Origin: Afipia sp. OHSU_II-C1
GTDB lineage: Bacteria > Pseudomonadota > Alphaproteobacteria > Rhizobiales > Xanthobacteraceae
NCBI RefSeq assembly: GCF_000497575.1
Contig: NZ_APJI01000013.1
Coordinates: forward strand, 248,001 to 312,000
Length of the DNA stretch: 64,000 bases
Direction of reading: 5' to 3'
Under the pieces are notes generated by a model. It made no database searches. It was not told where the DNA came from and worked only from the letters and a program-made list of their open reading frames with translations. Position numbers and translations under genes: made by a program. This document shows positions 50,045-59,799 of the stretch, piece by piece (the first letter of the stretch is position 1; every line of letters starts with the position of its first letter).

Positions 50045-51457
50045 GTGGCCTTTTCCAACGCAGTCCTGACACGTCCCGCACCATCCGCGCTCTCCGGCGC
50101 CATCGAAGCGCTTGCCGCGCGGTTCGGTAACAATCTGATCACGTCACAGGCGGTGCGCGAACAGCACGCCCATACCACCACCTGGCTGCCGATGCAGCCG
50201 CCGGACGCGGTGGTGATGGCGCGGACCACGGAAGACATTCAGGATGTGGTGCGGATTTGCGCGAAGCACCGCGTTCCGGTGATTCCATTCGGCACCGGCA
50301 CCTCGCTGGAAGGGCAGGTCAATGCGCCGGCGGGGGGCGTCTGCATCGATCTGCGCGAAATGAACCGCATTCTCGAGGTGCATGCCGACGATCTCGATTG
50401 CTTGATCGAGCCGGGCGTGACACGCAAGGCGCTCAACGAGCACCTGCGCGATCAGGGTCTGTTTTTCCCGATCGATCCGGGCGCCGATGCGTCGATCGGC
50501 GGGATGGCGTCCACCCGTGCATCGGGCACCAACGCCGTGCGCTATGGCACGATGAAGGACAACATTCTCGCGCTGAAGGTCGTGCGCGCCGACGGTGAGA
50601 TCATCACCACAGGCACGCGCGCCAAGAAATCCTCGGCCGGTTACGATCTCACGCATCTGTTTATCGGCGCGGAGGGGACGCTCGGCATCATCTCCGAAAT
50701 CACGCTCAAGCTGCGCGGCATTCCCCAGAGCATCGCCGCTGCGTCATGTTCGTTCGCAAGCGTCGAGGGGGCGTGCAACGCCACCATTCTCGCGATCCAG
50801 ACCGGCATTCCGGTGGCACGCATCGAATTGCTGAACGCCGCACAGGTGAAGGCCTGCAACGCTTATTCAAAGCTGTCGCTGCCTGAAACGCCGCTGCTGC
50901 TGCTGGAATTCCACGGCACCGAGGCCGAGGTCGCCGAGCAGTCGAAGATGTTTGCCGAGATTGCCGCTGAATGCGGCGGTGGTGGATTCGAGTGGGCGAC
51001 GCGTCCGGAAGACCGCACCCGGCTTTGGCAGGCGCGGCATGATGCCTATTGGGCCGTACGCGGGCTTCGCCCCGGTGCGCAGGCGGTGGCGACCGACGTG
51101 TGCGTGCCGATCTCGCGGCTGGCGGAATGCGTGGTGAAGACCGAAAAGGATCTGGAGACTGTCGGTCTCCTGTCCCCGATCGTTGGTCATGTCGGCGACG
51201 GTAATTTCCACTGCTCGATGCTGGTCGATGTCAACGATCCGGACGAGATGCAGCGCGCGGATGGATTTCTCCATCGCCTGGTTGAGCGGGCTCAGGCCAT
51301 GGGCGGCACCTGCACCGGCGAACATGGCATCGGGCAGGGCAAGCAGCAGTATTTGGAAACAGAACTCGGGCCCGAAGCCGTGCAGGCGATGCGCGCGCTA
51401 AAAGCCGCGCTCGATCCGCACAACATTCTGAACCCCGGCAAGATCCTGCCGTCGTGA
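50045..51457 (+). CDS. FAD-linked 2-hydroxyacid oxidase/dehydrogenase (GlcD/D-LDH type)
   Basis: This 470-residue flavoprotein oxidises a 2-hydroxyacid such as glycolate or D-lactate. The FAD_binding_4 domain is clear: VIPFGTGTSLEGQVNAPAGG, CLIEPGVTRKALNEHL, DPGADASIGGMASTRASGTNAVRYGTMK-like and LFIGAEGTLGIISEI. The FAD oxidase C-terminal domain follows with HVGDGNFHCSMLVD and GEHGIGQGK. GTG at 50045 (then AFSNAVLT) fits family length; the frame is open to 49934, overlapping the divergent gene. No GlcE or GlcF gene is adjacent, which favours a stand-alone cytochrome-linked D-lactate dehydrogenase-like enzyme. Confidence 0.87.
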   Translation: MAFSNAVLTRPAPSALSGAIEALAARFGNNLITSQAVREQHAHTTTWLPMQPPDAVVMARTTEDIQDVVRICAKHRVPVIPFGTGTSLEGQVNAPAGGVCIDLREMNRILEVHADDLDCLIEPGVTRKALNEHLRDQGLFFPIDPGADASIGGMASTRASGTNAVRYGTMKDNILALKVVRADGEIITTGTRAKKSSAGYDLTHLFIGAEGTLGIISEITLKLRGIPQSIAAASCSFASVEGACNATILAIQTGIPVARIELLNAAQVKACNAYSKLSLPETPLLLLEFHGTEAEVAEQSKMFAEIAAECGGGGFEWATRPEDRTRLWQARHDAYWAVRGLRPGAQAVATDVCVPISRLAECVVKTEKDLETVGLLSPIVGHVGDGNFHCSMLVDVNDPDEMQRADGFLHRLVERAQAMGGTCTGEHGIGQGKQQYLETELGPEAVQAMRALKAALDPHNILNPGKILPS

Positions 51458-51555
51458 CCGATACGATAGCCATGGATGTGAACAGCGTCGCCACCGAGGC
51501 GTTGTCGGTGCTCGGTCAGGCTCGCCAGATTGCCCCGTTCGTCCGGTTCAGCTGA
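51454..51555 (+). pseudogene. truncated gene remnant, hydratase-like N-terminus
   Basis: A 33-residue open frame starts with a GTG overlapping the oxidase stop (GTGA) and reads MDVNSVATEALSVLGQARQI then APFVRFS before a TGA. The QARQIAPF motif resembles the N-terminus of 2-keto-4-pentenoate hydratase family proteins (normally about 260 residues). No continuation is present in any frame before the next, convergent gene. I read it as the stub of a deleted gene; a chance short frame is possible. Confidence 0.4.
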
Positions 51556-51565
51556 AGGCCAGCGA

Positions 51566-52435
51566 TTAGTATTTTTTCCGGAAGCTGTAACGCATCAGGC
51601 TGACCATGCCGGCACGGAAGCCGCCGGCGGACATCCTCAGGTAGCGGCGGAACTGATCGGTGTTCGACTTGCCGACCAGCGCGACCGCCTTGTCGTAGTT
51701 GGCGAGCAGGTTCTGCTCCCACAGCACCAGCGTCCGATAGTAGTGATCGGCGTCATTGCGCGCGGCGATCAGGCTGAAGGTGCCTTCGGCGGCTGCGATC
51801 GGCTCCCACTCCAGCGGCAGATCGCTTTCCGGAAAGGTTTTGTCCAGCAGCGGCTGGACTTTGGTCCGTTCGGAGTAGGCGATGGTCTGCAGCGAAACCT
51901 TTCCGTTGATCGCAAGCACGCTGTCGCAATAGGCGAAGAATTCGCGATAGGCCTTGAGCTTTGCCGCAGGGTCGAGCCCCTTCTGGACGAAATGCTCGAA
52001 CGCCCCAACCGAAATGATGGCGTCGTAACGGCGCTCAGGCTTGTGGTCGCGCCAGTCCTGTTCCAGCACCTCGATTTTGGGATTCCTGCCATCGCGGATC
52101 CAGGCGGCCTGCGACGGGCTGAGCGTCAATCCGACCGCATGGGCGACGCCGGCATGGTCGACTAGCCGCCGGAGCATCGCGCCCCATCCGCAGCCGATGT
52201 CGAGAACCCGCGCGGTGTTCGCTGCACCGGCGGCTTCGATATGGTGATCGAGTTTGCGCCGCTGCGCCGTAATGAGATCGTCGCCATCTCCGAACAGCGC
52301 GCACGAATAAATCATCTCGGGATCGAGCACGAGTTGGAAAAAGTCATTGCCCATGTCGTAATGCGACATGATTGCCTCGGGTGAGGCGCCGGTTCTTTCC
52401 GCTGGCCGCGCAATCTTCTCGGACATCTTCCCCAC
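51566..52435 (-). CDS. cyclopropane-fatty-acid-synthase-like SAM methyltransferase
   Basis: The 289-residue protein belongs to the CFA synthase/mycolic acid methyltransferase family. Motif I is ARVLDIGCGWGAMLRRL (about 74-90), preceded by ASPEAIMSHYDMGNDFFQLVLDPEMIYSC, which is the family signature. SVGAFEHFVQKG and the C-terminal LLANYDKAVALVGK are also typical. It lacks the N-terminal lipid-binding domain of true CFA synthases (about 380 residues), so the substrate may not be a phospholipid acyl chain. The GTG at 52435 is used here; ATG 52426 has its purine-rich site too close. Confidence 0.85.
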   Translation of the reverse strand: MGKMSEKIARPAERTGASPEAIMSHYDMGNDFFQLVLDPEMIYSCALFGDGDDLITAQRRKLDHHIEAAGAANTARVLDIGCGWGAMLRRLVDHAGVAHAVGLTLSPSQAAWIRDGRNPKIEVLEQDWRDHKPERRYDAIISVGAFEHFVQKGLDPAAKLKAYREFFAYCDSVLAINGKVSLQTIAYSERTKVQPLLDKTFPESDLPLEWEPIAAAEGTFSLIAARNDADHYYRTLVLWEQNLLANYDKAVALVGKSNTDQFRRYLRMSAGGFRAGMVSLMRYSFRKKY

Positions 52436-52539
52436 GGGGTTACAGGGTTGTGAACGAAGCCTGTTAAACTTAGTATTCTAAGCCACACACAGGTTCAATA
52501 TTCGTGCCATCCGATGTCCGATCCCACTGAGGAAAGACC

Positions 52540-55500
52540 TTGCAGACCACGCTGCTCGGACTGGCCATTGCCTTCATTCTTGCGCTAATCGCAGCGCTGG
52601 TCGGTCCCTATTTCGTCGACTGGAACCAGTTCCGCCCTCAATTCGAGGCGGAGGCGTCCCGCATCGTCGGTGCACCGGTGCGCGTCGGTGGCAAACTGGA
52701 TGCCCTTCTGCTGCCGACGCCGACACTGCGGCTGCGGTCGGTTGCCATCGGCGGCGACAACGATCCGGCCAGGGTTCGGGCCGGGAAACTGGACGTCGAA
52801 TTCAGCCTCGGGTCATTGATGCGCGGCGAGTGGCGTGCCAGCGAGCTGTCGCTGGACGGGTTTATGCTCGACCTCGGCCTCGACCGTCAGGGCCGCTTCG
52901 AGTGGCCCTCGACGGGGGGCCGCTTCAACCTCGGCTCGCTCGCCATCGACCGGATGAATGTCGCCGGGCGGATCGCGCTGCATGATGCGTCGAGTGGCAA
53001 GACGCTGCTGATGGACGATCTGAAGTTCAGCGGCGACGTGCGCGCGCTGGCTAGCAGCCTGCGCGGGGATGGGTCTTTCACGCTGCTCGGAGCGCGGACG
53101 CCATTTCGCATTTCGTCGGGGCAGAGCAGTGACGGCAAGGGGACGCGTGTGCGGTTCGTTGTTGAGCCGGGGGAGCGGCCGCTGCTGGCCGATCTCGATG
53201 GCGTGCTGACATTCGATAGCGCCGTGCCGATTTTCGAGGGCGGCCTGACGCTGGCGCGGCCGGCCGATGCCAAATCCACCGAATCCGGACAACCGTGGCG
53301 GCTGACATCGCGTGTGAAAGCCAGTCCGTCGTCAGCGGCATTCGAGCAGGTCGAAGCTGCGTATGGCCCCGAAGACCATGCACTGCGGCTGACGGGTAGC
53401 GGTGATATCAGGTTCGGTGCATCGCCGCTGCTGCATCTCGTCTTGTCGGCGCGTCAGCTCGATGCCGATCGGTTGTTGGCGAAAGGGGCTACGAACGCCG
53501 AACCGATGCGGCTGTTTCCCGCGATGCGAACGCTGGTAACGTCGCTGCCGGTGATGCCGCTTCCGGCGCAGATCGAAGCCAGTGCCGATCAGATCGCGCT
53601 CGGCGGGCGGCCGCTCCAGAATGTTGCCGTCGAACTGCGCGGCGACGAGCAGGCGTGGACCATCGTAAAACTGGAGATGCGCGCACCCGGTGCGACGCGT
53701 GTTTCGGCGAACGGCATCGTTGCGCAACCGGGTGCATCAGCGCGCTTCACGGGGCCGGTCAGCATCGAATCGTCCGATCCGGCTGTGCTCGCAGCATGGC
53801 TGCACGGCCGGAGCGACGCGACGTATCGCAATCAGAAGCCGCTGCGCCTGCGCGGCGATGCGACGGTCGCAGCGGATCGCGTCGCATTCGATGGCATTAA
53901 GGCGGACGTCAATGGCGGCACGATGGAGGGCCGCCTCGCGCTGTTGAATGTCGCTGACGGCAAGACGCGGTTTGAGGCGGTGCTGAAGGCTCCGAGCTTC
54001 GATCTCGATGCGATGTCGCCGCTTGTAGGTGCGCTGGTGGGTCCACAATCCGGATGGCCGGACGAGGGGCAAGTCACGCTCAATGCCGAGAGCGCCGTGC
54101 TGGCTGGAGAGACGGTTCGTCCGGTCGCAGTCAGTCTGAGTTTCGGTCCCACAAAGTTCGCACTCGATCGCATTGAGATTGGCAATGCGAACAGCGATCT
54201 TGCCGTCAGCGGCACAGGATCGTTCGATCGCGCTGAGGGGGGAGGCAAGCTTGGGCTGTACGCATCGGCTTCATCGCTGGAGCGGGTTGGAAGCCTCGTC
54301 TCGCCCTTTGCTCCCGCGCTGGCCGAGCGGCTGGCAGCGCTTCCGAAGGAGCCCGGATCCGCGGTGATGCTGGTGGCCGCCACACTTGGCAAGGCGAAGG
54401 ACCGTTCCGGCCGTAGCGATGCGGAAGCTGTGCTCAACATCGAAGCGCCGCAGCTCAAGGGTACGATTACGCTAAAGGGATCTCCGAGTATCGATCTTGC
54501 GCGCGGGCTTGATCTTGCGGCGTTGCGAGGCAACCCATTCAATCTGGAAACCAGCCTGACGGCGAACCAGACTTCAACCATCGTGGCATCGCTCGGCCTG
54601 GACCGGATCATTTCGCCGGGTGATGGCCCCGCGCAATTTGAATCGTCGGTCGCCGGCGTCTGGGGTTCGCCGCTGCAACTGAAAGCCAAGCTGACGGGGG
54701 CGGGTGTCGATGGCGACATTCAAGGCACCGGCAATCCATGGGCGGACCAATCGACGGCCGCGTTGACCGTCGCAGTGCGCCGCGCCGATCTCGCCGCGCT
54801 GTTCGATCTGCAACGTGGGAGCATGCCAGCGCCAGGCGTTTCGCTGTCGTCGCGCCTCGGTGTCGCGGGCAACACCTTCACATTCGATGATCTCGACACC
54901 ACCGTGGGTGGATCGCGAATCCGCGGCCGGCTTGTATTGACGCGCGGTGATGAGATCGGCGTCGACGGGGAGGTTGGTCTCGACACGCTTGACGTCGCGG
55001 CGGTGACCGGCGTTGCGTTCGGAGCAATCGGCCGTGATGCCTCGGCGCCGCTCGGCCGGGGATGGTTGCGCGGCTGGCGCGGACGCCTCGCGTTTCAGGC
55101 CTTGAGCGGGACGTTGCCCGGTGGCGGGGAATTGCGCCCGATCAGCGGCGCGATCAAGGGCGACGGACAATCTCTCGTGCTCGAGAATGTCAAAGCTGGC
55201 ATGGGCGGCGGTGAAGCAGTGATCGATCTCGATGCGCGTCAGGCCGCGCAGGGAACGGGTCAGGGAACGTCGTTCAATGCGCGGGTGCAGGTGACCGGCG
55301 TCGATGGCCCGGCGCTTCGCTACCGCGGCCTTGCGGTGCCGGACGGGAAGGTGGCGCTGAAAATGACACTGGCCGGGCAGGGGCGCAGCGCCGCCGGATT
55401 GACCGGTGCGCTCTCGGGCGCTGGCACTCTGACGCTCACCGACGCGCGTATCGCGGGGCTTGATCCGCGTGCGTTCGAAGCGGCGGTTCGCGCCAGCGAT

Positions 55501-56211
55501 GGTGGCCAGGCGACTGACGATATCAGGCTGAAGGAAATCGTCGAACCGATGCTGGTTGCGGGGGCGTTGAAGGTGCCGTCCGCGCAGATACCCTTCACCA
55601 TCAAGGACGGCCGTTTGCGTGTCGAAGCTGCGACCCTCGACGCGTCGCGCGCCCGTGTTGCGATTGCCGGTGGATACGACCTATTGGCGGATCAGGCCGA
55701 TATTCGCGCAGTGATGTCGCCGGTCACCACGCGGCTGATTCAAGGGCGCCCGGAAATTCGCGTCGACCTGAATGGCTCGCCGGACAGGCTGGCGCGTACG
55801 GTCGACGTGGCAGCGCTGTCGTCATGGCTCGGCATGCGTGCGATCGATCGTGAAACACGGCGGCTCGATCAGCTGGAGCGTGGTGTTGCGCCGTCGCTGG
55901 ACCCTGACGGCTTGTGGGAAGAGGAATTGCCGAAGGCCGAGCCTATCCCGCCGTCGGAGGTGAAGATTCCGAATCGCGATCCGCGGCGCAAGAATTCAGG
56001 GGCGAAGGCTGCCGTGCCTCGTGCACCGGTCGCTTCCCCTGCGGTCACGCCGCCCGCGGTGCCTCCGCCGGTCGCGCAACCTGCTCCCGCTTCGAGCGGA
56101 GGCCCCTTGGTGCAGCCACTGCCGCCGCCGATCGACATCAAGCCGGCCCCCGGCGCCATGAGGTTGCCGAAGCAGCGCCCGGCTCCATCATCGCCGGCCG
56201 GGACGTTTTGA
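52540..56211 (+). CDS. AsmA-family envelope protein
   Basis: This very large protein of 1223 residues has one N-terminal membrane helix (LLGLAIAFILALIAALVGPYFV) followed by the AsmA opening DWNQFRPQFEAEASRIVGAPVRVGG and a long beta-strand-rich periplasmic body. AsmA-C-like repeats occur near residues 840-1090. The end is a proline- and alanine-rich tail (from about 1140). AsmA-like proteins are linked to lipid transport between membranes and outer-membrane assembly. The start is TTG at 52540 with GAGGAAAG five nt upstream; no ATG fits the conserved N-terminus. Confidence 0.88.
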   Translation: MQTTLLGLAIAFILALIAALVGPYFVDWNQFRPQFEAEASRIVGAPVRVGGKLDALLLPTPTLRLRSVAIGGDNDPARVRAGKLDVEFSLGSLMRGEWRASELSLDGFMLDLGLDRQGRFEWPSTGGRFNLGSLAIDRMNVAGRIALHDASSGKTLLMDDLKFSGDVRALASSLRGDGSFTLLGARTPFRISSGQSSDGKGTRVRFVVEPGERPLLADLDGVLTFDSAVPIFEGGLTLARPADAKSTESGQPWRLTSRVKASPSSAAFEQVEAAYGPEDHALRLTGSGDIRFGASPLLHLVLSARQLDADRLLAKGATNAEPMRLFPAMRTLVTSLPVMPLPAQIEASADQIALGGRPLQNVAVELRGDEQAWTIVKLEMRAPGATRVSANGIVAQPGASARFTGPVSIESSDPAVLAAWLHGRSDATYRNQKPLRLRGDATVAADRVAFDGIKADVNGGTMEGRLALLNVADGKTRFEAVLKAPSFDLDAMSPLVGALVGPQSGWPDEGQVTLNAESAVLAGETVRPVAVSLSFGPTKFALDRIEIGNANSDLAVSGTGSFDRAEGGGKLGLYASASSLERVGSLVSPFAPALAERLAALPKEPGSAVMLVAATLGKAKDRSGRSDAEAVLNIEAPQLKGTITLKGSPSIDLARGLDLAALRGNPFNLETSLTANQTSTIVASLGLDRIISPGDGPAQFESSVAGVWGSPLQLKAKLTGAGVDGDIQGTGNPWADQSTAALTVAVRRADLAALFDLQRGSMPAPGVSLSSRLGVAGNTFTFDDLDTTVGGSRIRGRLVLTRGDEIGVDGEVGLDTLDVAAVTGVAFGAIGRDASAPLGRGWLRGWRGRLAFQALSGTLPGGGELRPISGAIKGDGQSLVLENVKAGMGGGEAVIDLDARQAAQGTGQGTSFNARVQVTGVDGPALRYRGLAVPDGKVALKMTLAGQGRSAAGLTGALSGAGTLTLTDARIAGLDPRAFEAAVRASDGGQATDDIRLKEIVEPMLVAGALKVPSAQIPFTIKDGRLRVEAATLDASRARVAIAGGYDLLADQADIRAVMSPVTTRLIQGRPEIRVDLNGSPDRLARTVDVAALSSWLGMRAIDRETRRLDQLERGVAPSLDPDGLWEEELPKAEPIPPSEVKIPNRDPRRKNSGAKAAVPRAPVASPAVTPPAVPPPVAQPAPASSGGPLVQPLPPPIDIKPAPGAMRLPKQRPAPSSPAGTF

Positions 56212-56235
56212 TCCCGCAGCAATCTGGGAGGTGAA

Positions 56236-56574
56236 TCAACTTGTTGGCGCAATGCTTGGAGACGGCAGCCGTTCGCCAATGAAGACCGACGTGACAGCGC
56301 GCGCGCGGAAATGATCCAGTACGAACAACCGGATCGCGGACGACAGGTTGCTGGTCTTGCGGGTTCGATCGATGGCGTCGATCTGCGTCGACAGCGGGAG
56401 ACCGCGGCGGGTCGCGATGTCTTTCAGGCTGGTCCAGAAGGCGTCCTCGAGACTGACGCTTGTTTTGTGGCCGCCGACCACGACGGAGCGCTTGACCACC
56501 GCGAATTCTTTCACGCCGCGGGGCCGGACGCCTTCTGCGGCGTCCAGGTCCTGCATCATCGTATCGTCCTGCAT
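56236..56574 (-). CDS. ribbon-helix-helix domain protein 1
   Basis: The 112-residue protein contains an RHH_4-type ribbon-helix-helix core: VKRSVVVGGHKTSVSLEDAFWTSLKDIA and NLSSAIRLFVLDHFRARA. An acidic N-terminal extension of about 28 residues precedes it. RHH_4 proteins are probable DNA-binding regulators of unknown targets. ATG 56574 has GGAGG eight nt upstream; a GTG at 56589 is possible. It shares its core with the next gene, from which it is separated by 270 nt. Confidence 0.78.
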   Translation of the reverse strand: MQDDTMMQDLDAAEGVRPRGVKEFAVVKRSVVVGGHKTSVSLEDAFWTSLKDIATRRGLPLSTQIDAIDRTRKTSNLSSAIRLFVLDHFRARAVTSVFIGERLPSPSIAPTS

Positions 56575-56844
56575 CGAAGGATCCTCCACCGGCCAGGCAT
56601 CCGCACGCGGCGAGACGATGTCTCGCCGGAGATGAGCCTCTGGCGCTTTTGCAAGATGTTCGCTCGAACCGCGCGGATCAGAATACAGACCGCTGTCGCG
56701 AAAACTGTATGGCCGCCCCCGCAGCCGGCCCCGAAACGGTATGTGGTTCGAGACACGGGTACATAGTAACTGAAACCAGCTACCTGCGGTATTCGTGCGA
56801 AAACCTACGGCGGAGTCAGGATCGTAGCTGCGTTGTGCGCAAAA

Positions 56845-57117
56845 CTACGGATGGGAGTCTTCCACCTGCATCCGGCCGCTGCCGTTTCCAGCCGCAGGGA
56901 GTGCCCGCGAACGGAAATAGTCCAGCACAAACAGCCGAATTGCGGAGGACAGGTTGCCCTGCTGGCGACCGCCATCGATCTCGCCGACAAGCTCGGACAA
57001 GGTCAGGCTTCTCACCGAAGCAATTTCCTTCATACCGTTCCAGAAAGCCTCTTCGAGACTGACGCTGGTTTTGTGGCCGGCGACGACGATCGATCGTTTG
57101 ACGACAGGCGATTTCAT
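56845..57117 (-). CDS. ribbon-helix-helix domain protein 2
   Basis: This is a 90-residue paralogue of the neighbouring protein, with core VKRSIVVAGHKTSVSLEEAFWNGMKEIA and NLSSAIRLFVLDYFRSRALP. It lacks the N-terminal extension. Its ATG overlaps the stop of the DUF4169 gene (ATGA), so the two are translationally coupled. Transcription factor or modulator roles are inferred from the RHH fold only. Confidence 0.8.
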   Translation of the reverse strand: MKSPVVKRSIVVAGHKTSVSLEEAFWNGMKEIASVRSLTLSELVGEIDGGRQQGNLSSAIRLFVLDYFRSRALPAAGNGSGRMQVEDSHP

Positions 57118-57302
57118 GCTGGCGTCCCATCATCGATGCGATGCTGGTCGAGGATGTTGCTCGCACGCTGCGCCTGTCGCTCGTCGCGGCTGCGCTCGCC
57201 CTTGGTGCGGCCGAAGCGAATGCGATTGGTCTCGGCCTGCTTGTCTGCTTCTTCGCGCGCAATGCGCTTTTTGATTTGTTTCAGGTTGACCAGGTCGCCC
57301 AT
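57114..57302 (-). CDS. DUF4169 small protein
   Basis: The 62-residue, highly charged product begins MGDLVNLKQIKKRIAREEAD and contains ETNRIRFGRTKGERSRDE, which is the DUF4169 pattern. Its function is unknown. The set fumC, DUF4169 and RHH in this order is, from memory, conserved across Bradyrhizobium relatives. It is coupled to the RHH gene by a 4-nt overlap. About 266 nt of non-coding DNA precede it and should hold its promoter. Confidence 0.8.
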   Translation of the reverse strand: MGDLVNLKQIKKRIAREEADKQAETNRIRFGRTKGERSRDERQAQRASNILDQHRIDDGTPA

Positions 57303-57568
57303 GACGCCTCCTTCATTTCACAACAGCAACAAAGAGCGCGAGATGCAATGGCGCGGGTTTGTTGTGTTCTGCGACTCGTTGAGCTGCGTTGCTCAGACGG
57401 GTCCGTTCAAAAAGTCATTCGTGGTTGGTGTGCACATGCAGTGCGCAGCACCGAAAAGTTAGCATGCGATAACTAGTAGGTGGTAGCCAATTGGCGTAGG
57501 ACTTTAGGCGGTGCGACGAGATGTCCGAAATGTTACGGCGAGTTAATGTACGCAAAGATTCATTCTAA

Positions 57569-58972
57569 CTAGCCGGGATGCGTCATTTCTTCGGGCTTCA
57601 CGAGCCGATCGAATTCAGCTGCCGACACGAAGCCGAGTCGCACAGCCTCTTCCTTCAGCGTCGTGCCGTTCGCGTGAGCGGTCTTCGCGACCTTCGCGGC
57701 GTTGTCGTAGCCGATCTTCGGCGCCAGCGCCGTCACCAGCATCAGTGAACGCCGCATCAGTTCATCGATGCGTTTCTCATCAGCGCGAATGCCGAGGATG
57801 CAGTGTTCGGTAAGCGAACGTACGGCATCCGCCATCAACTGGATCGATTGCAGCATGCAATGCGCGAGCACCGGCTTGTACACGTTGAGTTCGAAATGAC
57901 CCTGGCTGCCGGCGACGGTGATAGCCGTTTCATTGCCGAAGATCTGGCAGCACACCATGGTCATCGCTTCGCACTGGGTCGGATTGACCTTGCCGGGCAT
58001 AATCGATGATCCCGGTTCGTTTTCCGGAAGAATCAGTTCGCCAAGCCCGGAGCGCGGTCCGGAGCCGAGCAGCCGGATGTCGTTGGCGATCTTGAACAGG
58101 CCGGTGGCCATCGAATTGATCGCGCCGTGCACGAACACGTAGGCGTCGTTCGATGCCAGAGCCTCGAACTTGTTCGGCGCGCTGGTGAAGGGCAGCTTCG
58201 TCAGCGTAGCGACCTGTTTGGCGAACAGTTTGGCAAATCGCGGCTTGGAATTGAGGCCGGTTCCCACTGCCGTTCCGCCCTGCGCCAGCGGGTAAAGATC
58301 TTTCGCGGCGGCGCGTATCCGCGCGATACCGCTCTCCACCTGAGCGGCGTAACCGGAGAATTCCTGACCAAGCGTCAGCGGCGTCGCGTCCTGGGTGTGG
58401 GTGCGTCCGATCTTGACGATCCTGGCGAAGGCTTTTTCCTTCTGGCGCAGCGCCTTCAGCAACAGGATCAGCGCGGGAATCAGATCGTGCGTGATGCGCT
58501 CTGCGGCTGCGATATGCATCGCGGTCGGGAACGAGTCGTTTGACGACTGGCTCATGTTGACGTGATCGTTCGGATGCACCGGCTTCTTGGTGCCGGGTTC
58601 GCCGCCGAGCAGTTCGCTGGCGCGATTGGCGATCACCTCGTTGAGGTTCATGTTGGATTGCGTGCCCGAGCCGGTCTGCCAGACCACCAGCGGAAAATTG
58701 TCGTCGAGCTTGCCGTCGATGATTTCCCGGGCGGCGCGGACGATAGCGCGGGCGCGGCGCTGGTCGAGCAGGCCGAGCTCAAGGTTCGTCTGCGCCGCTG
58801 CAAGCTTGACGATGGCGAGTGCGCGGACGATCGGCATCGGCATGCGCTCATTGCCGATCTTGAAGTTGTGTTTCGAACGCTCGGTCTGTGCGCCCCAGTA
58901 GCGGTCCGCCGGCACTTCGATCGGTCCGAACGTGTCGGTTTCGGTGCGCGTCGTTTTCTTCTGGGTCGCCAT
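57569..58972 (-). CDS. fumC: class II fumarate hydratase FumC
   Basis: FumC interconverts fumarate and malate in the TCA cycle and needs no iron-sulfur cluster. The 467-residue sequence has [19 protein letters not shown] at the N-terminus, [55 protein letters not shown], and the signature [16 protein letters not shown]. The length is normal. It lies downstream of sspB on the same strand, with a 150-nt gap. Confidence 0.96.
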   Translation of the reverse strand: MATQKKTTRTETDTFGPIEVPADRYWGAQTERSKHNFKIGNERMPMPIVRALAIVKLAAAQTNLELGLLDQRRARAIVRAAREIIDGKLDDNFPLVVWQTGSGTQSNMNLNEVIANRASELLGGEPGTKKPVHPNDHVNMSQSSNDSFPTAMHIAAAERITHDLIPALILLLKALRQKEKAFARIVKIGRTHTQDATPLTLGQEFSGYAAQVESGIARIRAAAKDLYPLAQGGTAVGTGLNSKPRFAKLFAKQVATLTKLPFTSAPNKFEALASNDAYVFVHGAINSMATGLFKIANDIRLLGSGPRSGLGELILPENEPGSSIMPGKVNPTQCEAMTMVCCQIFGNETAITVAGSQGHFELNVYKPVLAHCMLQSIQLMADAVRSLTEHCILGIRADEKRIDELMRRSLMLVTALAPKIGYDNAAKVAKTAHANGTTLKEEAVRLGFVSAAEFDRLVKPEEMTHPG

Positions 58973-59122
58973 GATGTTTTTCCGGTGCGTTTTGGTGAAT
59001 GCCGAAGTTTAGGACTTCGTAACAGGCGCACGCAACCGCTGCGCGCTCCCGCATGTGTGGAAACGCGTGCTTGAATTTAGAAATGCTTCAAGATGGTGTG
59101 AGGGAAAGGCGTCTGCGCCGGA

Positions 59123-59626
59123 TTACTTCTTGCGGAAGCGATCGAGCCGCACGACTTCGGCGCCTTCACCCTGCTTGACGGGCTCGTCGCCAGCTTCAGC
59201 AGGAGCCTCGGAGGCGGCTGCAACCGGCAGCGTCTCCACAGTCGGCGCATCGGCCGCCGCGGCGGATTCCTCGACGGGCTCGAATTGCAGTCCGAACTGA
59301 ACGGAGGGATCGAAGAAGCTCTTGATCGCACTGAACGGAATGACGAGGCGCTCGGGAATTCCGTTGAACGACAGCCCGACCTCGAAACGATCGTCGGTCA
59401 CCACGAGATCCCAGAACTGGTGCTGGAGGATCACGGTCATTTCCTGCGGATACTGCGAGAGCAGGCGCGGGGACAGTTTCACCCCTTCGGCCTTGGACAG
59501 GAATGTGATGTAAAAGTGATGTTCGCCCGGCAGGCCATGCTCGGCGGCGTCCGCGAGCACATGCTTCAGCACGCCGCGCAGGGCGTCGCGTGCAAGGACG
59601 TCGTAACGAATGTGATCGGTCGCCAT
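59123..59626 (-). CDS. sspB: SspB, ClpXP adaptor for ssrA-tagged proteins
   Basis: SspB delivers tmRNA-tagged proteins to the ClpXP protease. The 167-residue protein begins MATDHIRYDVLARDALRGVL and has the Sm-like tag-binding fold (GEHHFYITFLSKAEGVKLSP, VILQHQFWDLVVTDDRFEVGLSF). A disordered acidic linker and the C-terminal ClpX-binding tail EVVRLDRFRKK follow. I chose 59626 with AGGA upstream, where homologues start; the frame is open to 59704. The gene directly follows ssrA, so tag and adaptor are encoded side by side. Confidence 0.9.
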   Translation of the reverse strand: MATDHIRYDVLARDALRGVLKHVLADAAEHGLPGEHHFYITFLSKAEGVKLSPRLLSQYPQEMTVILQHQFWDLVVTDDRFEVGLSFNGIPERLVIPFSAIKSFFDPSVQFGLQFEPVEESAAAADAPTVETLPVAAASEAPAEAGDEPVKQGEGAEVVRLDRFRKK

Positions 59627-59799
59627 CAGGTAGTCCTGTCGAAGTGTGGTCTCGTCGAAATTCAGTCGCTTGACGTGAACGTTCCGACTCGCGGTTTGAT
59701 CCATGCTATCCGGTCATGACCCGCAGGTCAGCACCTGCGCCCGGCAGATCGCAGATATTCTCACACGCCGCAACGCGTCCGCCTGACAAATTCAATGCA

